In this document: positions 44,137-51,963 of the stretch, piece by piece
Layout of the letters: each line of letters starts with the position of its first letter
Position numbering within the stretch: position 1 is the stretch's first letter
DNA from: Microlunatus capsulatus
GTDB lineage: Bacteria > Actinomycetota > Actinomycetes > Propionibacteriales > Propionibacteriaceae
DNA: 64,000 nucleotides
NCBI RefSeq assembly: GCF_017876495.1
Contig: NZ_JAGIOB010000001.1
Span: 1,054,001-1,118,000, forward strand
Direction of reading: 5' to 3'
Position numbers and translations under genes: made by a program
Notes under the pieces: model-generated
What the model was told of the DNA's origin: nothing
Databases searched by the model: none
What the model saw: the letters and a program-made list of their open reading frames with translations, nothing else

Positions 44137-44931
44137 TCAGTCCTCGCCGTCCGGCCCGTCGTCGCGGGCCGTCGCCAGCTCGGTCCGCAGGCCGGTGAAC
44201 AGGACCGCCAGACCCTGGTCCAGCTCGGCCTCGCCGTCGTAGCCGGCGAGCTCGCTGGCCAGGCCGCGGACCAGCGGGAACTCCCGGGGCGGGAGCCGGT
44301 GCAGGCCCAGGCGCAGCAGGTCGGTGGTCTCCTCGGGGTCGGTCACCAGCTCCTGCAGCTCGGTGAGCATGTGGCCGTAGAGGAAGCCGATGTAGAGCCG
44401 GTAGACGCGCAGGGCGAGGGGCGGGGGGAACCCCGCGTCGGTCAGCACCCGCAGCAGCTTCTCCAGCGGTCGCAGCGTGCCCAGCGGCCGCAGCCCCAGC
44501 GGGGTGGACAGCGGGCGGGTGACGATGAGGTTGACGACGTGCGGGTGCGCCAGACCCAGCCGGCGGAAGTCGTGGGCCGTCCGCGAGAGCTGCAGCTGCC
44601 AGTCCTGCCCGCCGTCGGGGATGTCCAGCTCGTCGAGCACCAGCTCGACGATGCCGTCCAGCAGCGCGGCCCGGTCCGGGGCGTACCGGTAGAGCGCCAT
44701 CGCGTCGCGCCCGAGCTCCTGGCCCAGCCGTCGACGGGTCAGCGCGTCCAGCCCCTCGTCGTCCACCAGCCGCAGCGCCGCGGCCAGCACCCGCTGCCGG
44801 GTCAGCGGCGTGCGGCCGCCGCTCGGACCGGGCTCGGAGGACTCGCGAGGAGCAGGAATGGCACGACCAGCTTCTGGGGGAGGCGACGGGGCCGAGGGCA
44901 CCGGAGGGACAGCCGTCACCCTACCGGGCAC
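44137..44931 (-). CDS. TetR/AcrR-family regulator of the desaturase
   Basis: A 264-residue TetR protein. After a Pro-rich N terminus, the HTH is LTRQRVLAAALRLVDDEGLDALTRRRLGQELGRDAMALYRY-like (residues about 42-83). A TetR_C_1-type ligand domain follows, predicted to bind an acyl or other hydrophobic effector. GTG 44931 lies six bases after TATGGC (minus strand), and its promoter holds the same CTACGCCGTAG site as the desaturase promoter. It most likely represses both itself and the desaturase. Confidence 0.87.
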   Translation of the reverse strand: MPGRVTAVPPVPSAPSPPPEAGRAIPAPRESSEPGPSGGRTPLTRQRVLAAALRLVDDEGLDALTRRRLGQELGRDAMALYRYAPDRAALLDGIVELVLDELDIPDGGQDWQLQLSRTAHDFRRLGLAHPHVVNLIVTRPLSTPLGLRPLGTLRPLEKLLRVLTDAGFPPPLALRVYRLYIGFLYGHMLTELQELVTDPEETTDLLRLGLHRLPPREFPLVRGLASELAGYDGEAELDQGLAVLFTGLRTELATARDDGPDGED

Positions 44932-44957
44932 GTCTAGGCCATAGACCTACGCCGTAG
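44932..44957. promoter_or_regulatory. TetR operator(s) in front of tetR
   Basis: Two adjoining palindromes: GTCTA-GGCCA-TAGAC (44932-44946) and CTACG-C-CGTAG (44947-44957), overlapping the putative -10 of tetR. The second is identical to the core in front of the desaturase gene. Confidence 0.7.
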
Positions 44958-44996
44958 ACCCGGCTGGCGGAGCCGGTCCCCGACGTGCACCGGCCC

Positions 44997-45407
44997 TCAG
45001 CCCGCCTCGGGGATCAGCTCGGCGACGAGGCTCTCGACCCGACGGCGGATCGCGTCGCGGATGGGCCGGACGGACTCCACGCCCTTCCCGGCGGGGTCCT
45101 CGAGGACCCAGTCCTCGTACCGTTTGCCCGGGTGGAAGGGGCAGGTGTCGCCGCACCCCATGGTGACCACGACGTCGGAGTCGACGACGGCCTGGTCGGT
45201 GAGGATCTTGGGCTTCTCGGCCGTGATGTCGATGCCCACCTCGGCCATCGCGGCGACGGCGGCCGGGTTGACCCGGTCGGCGGGCTCGGAGCCGGCCGAG
45301 CGGACCTCGACCCGGCCCCGGGACAGGTGGGTGAGGAACGCCGCGGCCATCTGGGAGCGGCCGGCGTTGTGGACGCACACGAAGAGGACGCTGGGACGGT
45401 CGCTCAC
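44997..45407 (-). CDS. arsC: Arsenate reductase, low-molecular-weight phosphatase type
   Basis: A 136-residue ArsC of the LMW-phosphatase fold. The P-loop CVHNAGRSQMA (CX5R) starts at residue about 10, and MGCGDTCPFHPGKRYEDWVLEDPAGK provides the redox cysteines and the general acid Asp. It reduces As(V) to As(III), using thioredoxin or mycothiol. GTG 45407 overlaps the acr3 stop (GTGA) with GAGGAG upstream. Last gene of arsR-acr3-arsC. Confidence 0.95.
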   Translation of the reverse strand: MSDRPSVLFVCVHNAGRSQMAAAFLTHLSRGRVEVRSAGSEPADRVNPAAVAAMAEVGIDITAEKPKILTDQAVVDSDVVVTMGCGDTCPFHPGKRYEDWVLEDPAGKGVESVRPIRDAIRRRVESLVAELIPEAG

Positions 45408-46525
45408 GGACGGGCTCCTCGGACGGGGGTCGGCTCGGCGGCCGGGGCGGGCTCGGGGAACAGGTGCTCGCGGGCCCACAGGCTCAGGTAGACGAGCCCG
45501 ACGAGGGCGGGCACCTCGACCAGCGGGCCGACGACCCCGGCCAGGGCCTGGCCGGAGGTGACGCCGAAGGTGGCGATGGCCACGGCGATGGCCAGCTCGA
45601 AGTTGTTGCCGGCCGCGGTGAACGCCAGCGTCGTGGCGCGCGGGTACCCCATCCCCAGCGCCCGCCCGATCAGCAGGCTGGCGGTGAAGACGACGGCGAA
45701 GTAGACCAGCAGCGGCAGCGCGACGCGGGCGACGTCCAGCGGCTCGGCGATGATCCGGTCACCCTGCAGGGCGAACAGCACGACGATGGTGAACAGCAGC
45801 CCGTACAGCGCCCAGGGGCCGATCCGCGGCAGCACCCGGGCCTCGTAGCCCTCGCGGCCGAGTCGGCGCTCACCGAGCGAGCGGGTCAGGAACCCGGCGA
45901 GCAGGGGGATGCCGAGGAAGACCAGCACGCTGCCGGTGATCGACCAGACGGAGAACTCCGCCGAGGTGGTGGGCAGGCCGAGCCACGACGGCAGCAGCTG
46001 CAGGTAGAACCAGCCCAGCGCGCCGAACGCGACGACCTGGAAGACGGAGTTGATCGCGACCAGGACGGCGGCGGCTTCCCGGTCGCCGCAGGCGAGGTCG
46101 TTCCAGATCAGCACCATGGCGATGCAGCGGGCGAGGCCGACGATGACCAGCCCGGTCCGGTACTCCGGCAGGTCGGCGAGGAAGACCCACGCGAGGGCGA
46201 ACATGAACGCCGGCGCGAGCACCCAGTTGATGACCAGCGAGGTGACCAGCAGCCGGCGGTCGGCCAGCACGCGGTGGGTCTCGTCGTAGCGGACCCCGGC
46301 CAGCACCGGGTACATCATGACCAGCAGGCCGAGGGCGATGGGCAGCGAGACCGAGCCGACCGCGACGGCGTCCAGGACGCCGGCCAGGCCGGGGACCGTG
46401 CGACCCAGCACCAGCCCGAGGGCCATCGCGGCCAGGATCCACACGGGCAGGAACCGGTCGACCGTCGAGAGCCGGGCGGTGGCCTCCTGCTCCCCCGTCA
46501 CCAGCGCCGACGTGTCGGCGCTCAC
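45404..46525 (-). CDS. acr3: ACR3-family arsenite efflux transporter
   Basis: A 373-residue ten-helix arsenite permease of the Acr3 (ArsB-unrelated) family. It has LPIALGLLVMMYPVLAGVRYDE, the thiol-containing VGLARCIAMVLIWNDLACGD (about residue 140), and FTAAGNNFELAIAVAIATFG near the end. It exports As(III) produced by ArsC. Start GTG 46525 overlaps the arsR stop (GTGA), so the three-gene operon is tightly coupled. Confidence 0.95.
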   Translation of the reverse strand: MSADTSALVTGEQEATARLSTVDRFLPVWILAAMALGLVLGRTVPGLAGVLDAVAVGSVSLPIALGLLVMMYPVLAGVRYDETHRVLADRRLLVTSLVINWVLAPAFMFALAWVFLADLPEYRTGLVIVGLARCIAMVLIWNDLACGDREAAAVLVAINSVFQVVAFGALGWFYLQLLPSWLGLPTTSAEFSVWSITGSVLVFLGIPLLAGFLTRSLGERRLGREGYEARVLPRIGPWALYGLLFTIVVLFALQGDRIIAEPLDVARVALPLLVYFAVVFTASLLIGRALGMGYPRATTLAFTAAGNNFELAIAVAIATFGVTSGQALAGVVGPLVEVPALVGLVYLSLWAREHLFPEPAPAAEPTPVRGARP

Positions 46526-46896
46526 CCGCAGCTCCGCGTCGCCGTCGGGTCGGACGGCGGCGCGATCAGGGCGGCGAGGTCGGCCAGCGCGGCGGGGCGG
46601 AGGCGGTAGTACACCCAGGTGCCGCGCTTCTCGCGCTGCAGCAGGCCCGCGTCGTGCAGCACCTTGAGGTGGTGGCTGATCGTCGGCTGGGACAGCGCGA
46701 AGCAGTCGACGAGGTCGCAGACGCACGCCTCACCGCCGGCGTGCGAGGCCACGATCGAGAGCAGCCGCAGCCGGACCGGGTCGGCGAGCGCCTTCAGCCG
46801 CGGCGCGACCTGCGCGGCCTGCTCGGTGCTGAGCGGCTCGCGCGCCAGCGGCGCGCAGCAGGCGGGGGCGTCGGCGGCGACGAGAGACATCGACAT
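46522..46896 (-). CDS. arsR: ArsR arsenic-responsive repressor
   Basis: A 124-residue ArsR/SmtB repressor. The metal motif is EACVCDLVDCF (CxC), the recognition helix LSQPTISHHLKVLHDAGLL, and the wing REKRGTWVYYRL. Extra cysteines occur near the N terminus (ACCAP) and at the C terminus (RSCG), which could complete an As(III) site. ATG 46896 lies inside an imperfect operator palindrome, so repressor binding would cover the start of its own leaderless message; ATG 46890 is an alternative. Confidence 0.92.
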   Translation of the reverse strand: MSMSLVAADAPACCAPLAREPLSTEQAAQVAPRLKALADPVRLRLLSIVASHAGGEACVCDLVDCFALSQPTISHHLKVLHDAGLLQREKRGTWVYYRLRPAALADLAALIAPPSDPTATRSCG

Positions 46897-46911
46897 GCAT
46901 CTATGTTGATG
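46888..46911. promoter_or_regulatory. ArsR operator
   Basis: CATCGACAT (46888-46896), 6-base spacer, ATGTTGATG (46903-46911): arms match at 8 of 9 positions. It overlaps the arsR start codon and the likely -10, as expected for an autoregulated ars operon. Confidence 0.7.
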
Positions 46912-46986
46912 GCCGTCGATGCCAGCGCGCAACTCGAGGGCCCGGCGCGGCCCCTGGGTGCGGCTGCGGCAGGGTGGGGACGGCGT

Positions 46987-47796
46987 CTAGTTCCGCTCCG
47001 ACCGGAGGGTCCCGCCGAGCCGCCCCTCGGCGGCTGCGTGCCCGGGCTGCGGGGCGCGCGCGTGCTCCACGACCTCCGTCGCGATCTCGTGCAGCTTGCG
47101 GTTCTGGTGCTGGGAGGCCTGGGTGAGGAGGCTGAAGGCCTGCTCGGCGCTGCAGTGCCGCAGCCCCATGAGGATGCCCTTGGCCTGCTCGATGACGGCC
47201 CGGGTCTTGAGGGCCTCGTGCAGGTTGCGGGACTCGGCGACCGCCGCGTCGTACATGACCGCGTTGAAGACGGCGACGGCGGCGTACCCGGCGAAGGTCT
47301 CGGCCAGCTGCACGGACTCGGGCGTGAAGGCCTCCGAGGCCGTCGAGTACAGGTTGAGGGCGCCGATGGTGGTCTGCGGGATCGGCAGTCCGACCGCCAG
47401 CACCCGCGTGACCCCGCGCCCGGCGGCGACCGCGGCGAACTCGGGGTAGTCCCCGTCGCGGTCGGCCGTGTGGACGGTGATGGTGCTGCCGGTGAGAGCC
47501 GCGTCCAGGCAGGGCCCGAACTTCCGCCCGTACTGCCGCTCGTCGAGGTAGGGGGCCAGCGGCCCGGTGAAGACGACGGTCCGGGGCTCGCCCCGCTCGA
47601 TCAGCGTGACCGAGACGTCGGCCAGCTCGGGCAGCACCGTCGCGGCGAGGTCGGCGATGCGCTGCAGCACCTGCGTCATGGCGACGTCACCGGTGGGGTG
47701 CAGCAGCTTCCCGAGCTCGGCGAAGACGCCCAGCGGGGCGGCCAGGGGGAGGCCCTCGGACGAGGAGGGGCGGAGAGCGGGGGTCGGCTCCGTCAT
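46987..47796 (-). CDS. GAF-ANTAR putative transcription antiterminator
   Basis: A 269-residue regulator. The GAF domain (about 40-185) is followed by an ANTAR RNA-binding domain (about 190-245: LKTRAVIEQAKGILMGLRHCSAEQAFSLLTQASQ). ANTAR domains bind paired RNA hairpins to prevent termination. The 5-prime leader holds a strong hairpin covering the ribosome site, suggesting RNA-level autocontrol. It is the first of two neighbouring GAF-ANTAR genes. The GAF ligand is unknown. Confidence 0.88.
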   Translation of the reverse strand: MTEPTPALRPSSSEGLPLAAPLGVFAELGKLLHPTGDVAMTQVLQRIADLAATVLPELADVSVTLIERGEPRTVVFTGPLAPYLDERQYGRKFGPCLDAALTGSTITVHTADRDGDYPEFAAVAAGRGVTRVLAVGLPIPQTTIGALNLYSTASEAFTPESVQLAETFAGYAAVAVFNAVMYDAAVAESRNLHEALKTRAVIEQAKGILMGLRHCSAEQAFSLLTQASQHQNRKLHEIATEVVEHARAPQPGHAAAEGRLGGTLRSERN

Positions 47797-48249
47797 GGTC
47801 GGTCCTCACGCAGTCGGGACCCGCCGTCCGGACAGCCTGGCGGGGTCTGCGTGAGCCGCTGCTTGACCCAAGGCCGGCAGCCGTCGTCGACGCCCCCCGG
47901 TTCGCCACCCGTCGAGGCAGCCACAGGGGCGCCAGATTACCCGGGACCGCCCGGCTGCGTCACGTCAGGGCGGGCCGGTGGCGTGGTGTGCTGCGCATGC
48001 GTCGCGGACGACCGGGCTGGGTCCCGCGGTCGACGGCCACCACCAGACGAGACCTCGGAGAAGGCACCGGACCGGGCGGTGGACGCCGCACGCGAGTCCG
48101 GAGGCTGTCTGTTCAACCCGGCGAACCTGAACCACGCGCCCACGCTCTCTGGGCGGTGCCTTGTCCTCCACGGTACCCGTTCCGGGGCGTCTCACCCGTC
48201 GTCGTGCACCAGACCTCGGGACCCTGGCCCACGGGAGCGGAGCCACCGG
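47797..48249. promoter_or_regulatory. 450-base leader/promoter region upstream of the GAF-ANTAR gene
   Basis: No gene is visible. On the minus strand GTGACG (47963-47958) and TAATCT (47939-47934) are an 18-bp-spaced promoter candidate, giving a leader of about 130 bases. The leader ends in a long hairpin (47805-47855). A further loose palindrome GTTCA-N12-TGAAC lies at 48111-48132. The rest shows nothing recognisable. Confidence 0.45.
47805..47855 (-). promoter_or_regulatory. Structured leader hairpin of the GAF-ANTAR mRNA
   Basis: On the minus strand an outer 9-bp stem (CTCACGCAG with CTGCGTGAG, perfect) and an inner 8-bp stem (GACCCCGCC with GGCGGGTC, one bulge) enclose a 13-base loop containing GTCCGGAC. 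The 3-prime arm ends in GTGAG, part of the GTGAGGAC ribosome site just before ATG 47796, so folding would restrict translation. Confidence 0.6.
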
Positions 48250-48990
48250 TCACCCGTCGGCCTGCAGGACCTCGTCGACGGGCAGCTGGTGGCTGGTCAG
48301 CCGGTGCGCGACGTCGTCCAGCGTGGTGCCCTGGCTGAAGGCGTGGGCCCGGAGCACGGCCAGGCCCTCGGGCTGGCTGAGCTGGCTGGCCGCCATCAGC
48401 ATCCCCACGGCGCTCCACACGTTCATCCGGCTCTGCACCGACTCACCGGCCAGCCACGGCACCTGCGCGTAGGCGTCCTCGACGTGCAGCTGCGTCAGCT
48501 GCGCCCCGGACAGCAGGGTGCTGACCACCGTCGTGACGTCGCCGCGGACCGGGTCGTCGACCAGCGCGGGGTCGGGGGTGGCGTCCTCCAGGTACAGGTC
48601 CAGGGCCAGGAACGGCCGCCGGTCCGGCCAGGCGAGGGGCAGCGAGACGACCGAGCGGAACGGGGTCCGGGCCATCAGCTCCCGGGCGAAGAGCGGCCAC
48701 CGCTCCACCATCGCGGCCGTGTCGGCGAGCAGAGGGGCCGCCGTCTCCACCGCCGACAGGCACGGCCCCTCCCCCAGCGTCGTCTGCAACCGCTCCGCCA
48801 CCCGCACCTCCTCCCCGCTCGCGCCCAGCGGGACGCGCAGCGAGTCGACGAGGCTCAGGCCGGCGCCGTCCACGCCGAGCACTTCCACCGCGGCGCTGGA
48901 CAGGACCGTGGGCATGACGCCCGGGTCGACCGGGCCGCCCTGGAACGTCGACAGCACCGCCACCACGTACCGGTTGGACAGATCGCTCAT
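48250..48990 (-). CDS. GAF-ANTAR domain protein
   Basis: A 246-residue protein. GAF-like sensor domain (about 25-165; LGVDGAGLSLVDSLRVPLGASGEE) is followed by an ANTAR domain (about 180-240; SRMNVWSAVGMLMAASQLSQPEGLAVLRAHAFSQG). It may control RNA termination in response to a small molecule or stress. ATG 48990 has GGGAGGG upstream. It is transcribed in the same direction as the first GAF-ANTAR gene but separated by about 450 bases, so each probably has its own promoter. Confidence 0.85.
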   Translation of the reverse strand: MSDLSNRYVVAVLSTFQGGPVDPGVMPTVLSSAAVEVLGVDGAGLSLVDSLRVPLGASGEEVRVAERLQTTLGEGPCLSAVETAAPLLADTAAMVERWPLFARELMARTPFRSVVSLPLAWPDRRPFLALDLYLEDATPDPALVDDPVRGDVTTVVSTLLSGAQLTQLHVEDAYAQVPWLAGESVQSRMNVWSAVGMLMAASQLSQPEGLAVLRAHAFSQGTTLDDVAHRLTSHQLPVDEVLQADG

Positions 48991-49062
48991 CGCGCACCCT
49001 CCCGTCCCGCGGCCCGGCCGGCCGACGGCCCTCCCCTGCCTGGGTTCCCCGTCGCGCGGGGC

Positions 49063-50349
49063 TCAACCAGACCAGGCCCTGAGCCCGGTCCGGTCGCGGG
49101 CGAGCACGAGCAGTCCCACCAGCGAGAGGGCGGCCCCGGCGATGACCAGGGCGGCCAGCGGGACGGCGGTCCGGTCCCCGCCGAGGCCGGCGAGCGGGGC
49201 GACGGTCCCTGCGGCCACCCACTGGACGAAGCCGAGGAGCGCGGAGCCGGTCCCGGGGTGCTCGGGGACCTGGGCGGAGGCGAGCGCTCCCGCGTTGCCG
49301 CCGATGAGGCCCTGGGCGCTCATCAGCACGAAGAAGCAGACGACCACCAGCGGGAGCGGGGTGCCGAACCAGAGCGCGCCGACGAGCAGGGCGACGCCGG
49401 AGGCGAGCGCGGCGAGCTGGCCGACGAGGACGACCGCCCGGGTCGCGACCCGACCGGCCAGCCGGGCGGCGACGAGCGCCGCGACCGTCATCCCGCCGGC
49501 GTTGGCGGCGAAGTCGACGGCGTAGCCGATCGGCGACAGGCCGTTCATCGACTGCAGCACGAACGCCGAGGTGGCGACGTAGGCGAACAGCGCCGCCATC
49601 GCGGCCCCGCTGACCACGAGGTAGCCGACGTAGCGGCGGTTGCGGAGCACCTCCCGGCCGGCGCGGACGAAGGCCCGCAGCCCGCCGCTGTGCCGGCGGG
49701 CGGGCGGCAGGGTCTCCGGGACCGCGGCGAGCACGCAGGCCGCCATCACGAGGGCCAGCGCCGCGACCACCCAGAAGGAGACGCGCCAGCCGGACAGCTG
49801 GAGGATGACGGCGCCGAGGAGCGGCCCGACGACCGGCGCGATGCCGCCGACGCCGGCGATCACGTTCAGCACCCGTACCAGCTGCGCGCCGGTGGCCAGG
49901 TCCACGACGACGGCGCGGCCGATCACCATCGCCCAGCCGCCGGCGAAGCCCTGGACCAGGCGGGCCGCCGTCATCAGCGCGATCGTCGGGGTGACCGCGC
50001 AGGCGGCCGACGCCAGGGCGGTGACGAGCAGGGCGGCGAGCAGGGGGCGCCGCCGTCCCCGCTGGTCCGAGACCGGGCCGCCGACCAGCTGGCCGAGCGC
50101 CATGCCGACGAAGAAGGTCGTGAGGGTCAGCTGGACCTGGGTCGCCGTCCCACCCAGCTCGGCGGCGACCCGCGGGAAGGCGGGGACGTAGAGGTCGGTG
50201 GCCAGCGGGGCGATGGCGGTGAGCAGCACCACCGTCGCCACCAGGGCGGACGTCAGCCGGGCCCGGTCCTGGTCGCGCGCCGTCGGGCCGCCCGGCCGGG
50301 CGTCCAGGGGCCGGCGCCCGGGGAGCCGGACCCCGGCCTCGTCGTCCAC
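49063..50349 (-). CDS. Bcr/CflA-type MFS drug efflux transporter
   Basis: A 428-residue twelve-helix MFS transporter. It has TAIAPLATDLYVPAFPRVAAEL and the Bcr/CflA signature LVGGPVSDQRGRRRPLL (motif A). FAGGWAMVIGRAVVVDL and GGIAPVVGPLLGAVI (motif C) mark it as a drug:H+ antiporter. GTG 50349 has TAGGGT seven bases upstream on the minus strand. Probable substrates are bicyclomycin-, chloramphenicol- or peptide-like compounds, inferred from family. Single transcription unit. Confidence 0.92.
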   Translation of the reverse strand: MDDEAGVRLPGRRPLDARPGGPTARDQDRARLTSALVATVVLLTAIAPLATDLYVPAFPRVAAELGGTATQVQLTLTTFFVGMALGQLVGGPVSDQRGRRRPLLAALLVTALASAACAVTPTIALMTAARLVQGFAGGWAMVIGRAVVVDLATGAQLVRVLNVIAGVGGIAPVVGPLLGAVILQLSGWRVSFWVVAALALVMAACVLAAVPETLPPARRHSGGLRAFVRAGREVLRNRRYVGYLVVSGAAMAALFAYVATSAFVLQSMNGLSPIGYAVDFAANAGGMTVAALVAARLAGRVATRAVVLVGQLAALASGVALLVGALWFGTPLPLVVVCFFVLMSAQGLIGGNAGALASAQVPEHPGTGSALLGFVQWVAAGTVAPLAGLGGDRTAVPLAALVIAGAALSLVGLLVLARDRTGLRAWSG

Positions 50350-50423
50350 GACGCCGACCCTAGGACCGCCCGCCCGGTCGGGCGAGGCCCTGCGAGGGCA
50401 CCCCTCGCGGGGGTGCCCCGGGC

Positions 50424-50711
50424 TCAGAGCGCGGCGATGACCCTCATGTCGCGCCGGGCGCCGCCGTCGAGGGCGGCCAGCGCCTCCTGGTAGGCGGGGC
50501 TGTCGTGCGCGGCCCGGGCGGCCTCGACGGACGGGAACACGACGAGCACCGTGCGGGTGACCTCACCCGCCTCGTAGGTCTGCTCGGGCAGCCCGCGCGC
50601 CACGAAGGTGCCGCCCGCCGCCTCGAGCGCGGGGCGGGCCAGCCGGGCGTAGGCGTCGACCTTGTCCTGGTCGAGGATCTCCCGGTACGTGCTGATCCAG
50701 TAGGCAGTCAT
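50424..50711 (-). CDS. DUF1330 family protein
   Basis: A 95-residue dimeric alpha/beta-barrel protein. MTAYWISTYREILDQDKVDAY, GGTFVARGLPEQTYEAGEVTRTVLVVFPSVEAARA-like central part and SPAYQEALAALDGGARRDMRVI are typical of DUF1330. CAAGAT lies six bases before ATG 50711, consistent with a leaderless message. Role unknown. It is divergent from the rhodanese gene. Confidence 0.87.
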   Translation of the reverse strand: MTAYWISTYREILDQDKVDAYARLARPALEAAGGTFVARGLPEQTYEAGEVTRTVLVVFPSVEAARAAHDSPAYQEALAALDGGARRDMRVIAAL

Positions 50712-50805
50712 GCCGCCATCTTGGCGGACCGGGACCCCAGCTCGGGCGAGGTGGTCCGGCCGGGCCCGGGCAACCGCCGCCCGGGCGTCGGGAGATGCTG
50801 GCGGC

Positions 50806-51201
50806 ATGGGGATCGAGGAGACGCTGGCGGCGTCGCGGCAGGGGGTCCGACGCCTCACCCCGGTCGAGGCGCGGGACGCCGCGGAGGCCGGGGCACTGCT
50901 GGTCGACACGCGCACCGACGTCCAGCGCGCCGAGCAGGGTGAGCTGCCGGGTGCCCTGGTGATCGACCGGACCGTGCTGGAGTGGCGCCTGGACCCGGCG
51001 TCGGAGAGCCGCATCCCGGAGGCGGTGGGCCACGACCTCCTCGTCGTGGTCCTCTGCCGGCAGGGCTACAGCTCCAGCCTCGCCGCCGCCTCGCTGCGCG
51101 GCATCGGCCTGCACCGCGCCACCGACGTCGTCGGCGGGGTCGAGGCCTGGCTCGCCGCCGGCCTGCCGGTGCACGAGGGGTCGGCGGACGTCCGCCGCTG
51201 A
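50806..51201 (+). CDS. Rhodanese-like domain protein
   Basis: A 131-residue single-domain rhodanese. It has LLVDTRTDVQRAEQGELPGALVIDRTVLEW and the active-site loop CRQGYSSSLAAASL with the catalytic Cys at about residue 85. GGVEAWLAAGLP closes the fold. It could transfer sulfane sulfur or handle persulfides. ATG 50806; the stop codon sits in the loop of a terminator hairpin. Confidence 0.9.
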   Translation: MGIEETLAASRQGVRRLTPVEARDAAEAGALLVDTRTDVQRAEQGELPGALVIDRTVLEWRLDPASESRIPEAVGHDLLVVVLCRQGYSSSLAAASLRGIGLHRATDVVGGVEAWLAAGLPVHEGSADVRR

Positions 51202-51210
51202 GCGCGGCGG
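51192..51210. terminator. Short hairpin carrying the rhodanese stop codon
   Basis: Perfect 7-bp stem CCGCCGC (51192-51198) with GCGGCGG (51204-51210), loop TGAGC including the stop. It lies between convergent rhodanese and MarR genes. Confidence 0.5.
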
Positions 51211-51220
51211 CACCCCGGTG

Positions 51221-51694
51221 TCAGCCGGGCTCGTCGGAGGAGGCCGGACCCCGGGCGGCGACCTCTCCCGTCCGGGTCGACAGGTCCTCGGAGATCGAGC
51301 GCAGGTTCGCCGCCAGCACCTGGTGGTCCACGGGGTCGATCGAGCGGAAACCGGCGGACAGCCACTGGTGGCTCAGCCGGATCACCTCGTGCCCGCGGGA
51401 CGTGAGCCGGACCAGCGTGCGCCGCCGGTCGTGCGGGTGGGGGTAGCGCTCGGCGACCCCCGACCGCTCGAGCCGGTCGACCAGGCCCGTCGAGGCGCCG
51501 CTGCTGAGCCCGAGCCCCGCCGCGAGCTCGTTCTGACCCTGGTCCCCGTGCACGGTCAGGTAGCTCAGGGCCTGGGTCTCGGTCACCCCCAGCCCGACGT
51601 GCTCGGACAGCACCTGGCGGTACTGCTCACCGGCGAGGATCAGCGCGCGCAGCCCGCGGACCGCCTCTTCCGTCCGGTCCTGCTCCTGAACCAC
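51221..51694 (-). CDS. MarR-family transcriptional regulator
   Basis: A 157-residue MarR protein. Its HTH is NELAAGLGLSSGASTGLVDRLERSGVAERYPHPHDRRRTLVRLT-like (about residues 54-97), flanked by dimerisation helices. GTG 51694 has GAGGTGAG at good distance. It is divergent from the B12-binding/PPOX genes, whose promoter contains palindromes that may be its operator. Confidence 0.9.
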   Translation of the reverse strand: MVQEQDRTEEAVRGLRALILAGEQYRQVLSEHVGLGVTETQALSYLTVHGDQGQNELAAGLGLSSGASTGLVDRLERSGVAERYPHPHDRRRTLVRLTSRGHEVIRLSHQWLSAGFRSIDPVDHQVLAANLRSISEDLSTRTGEVAARGPASSDEPG

Positions 51695-51759
51695 TCGTGC
51701 TCACCTCACTGCTCCGTCGTCCGGTCTGGTGCCGCAGGATACTCGCAGCGCACTCGTAC

Positions 51760-51790
51760 TTGACGACAAAGTCATCGCGTTACACGATGA
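51760..51790 (+). promoter_or_regulatory. Promoter with palindromes for the B12-binding/PPOX genes
   Basis: TTGACG (51760-51765), 17-bp spacer, CACGAT (51783-51788). Overlapping it are TGAC-N6-GTCA (51761-51774) and TCATCG-N7-CGATGA (51772-51790). The -35/-10 pair matches that of the chromate operon. Confidence 0.6.
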
Positions 51791-51963
51791 TCGCGCGAAG
51801 AGGAGAGTTTGGCCTGCTCGGGTCCCTGCGCGGACTCCGGCCGGCACGAGGGCTGACGGACGTGACGTCCCGACCGTCAGCCCTCGTCCCGGTCGGACGC
51901 GCGCGACCTCCCGGGCCGGAGCCCTCCTGGCCGAGGACGAGGGTCGAGGTGGAGGTGGTCGCG

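Noticed and set aside
48991-49062. SigB-like promoter (GTTG...GGGAAC) before the second GAF-ANTAR gene
   Set aside because: The -10-like element lacks the GGGTAT consensus, so the match is too weak to annotate.
46654-50493. An open frame of about 1280 codons on the plus strand
   Set aside because: It runs antisense through arsR, both GAF-ANTAR genes and the MFS gene and has low-complexity composition; a shadow frame.
51787-51963. A longer N terminus for the B12-binding protein from ATG 51787
   Set aside because: In frame and close to the -10, but the extra 59 residues are low-complexity and ATG 51964 has a better ribosome site; kept only as an alternative.
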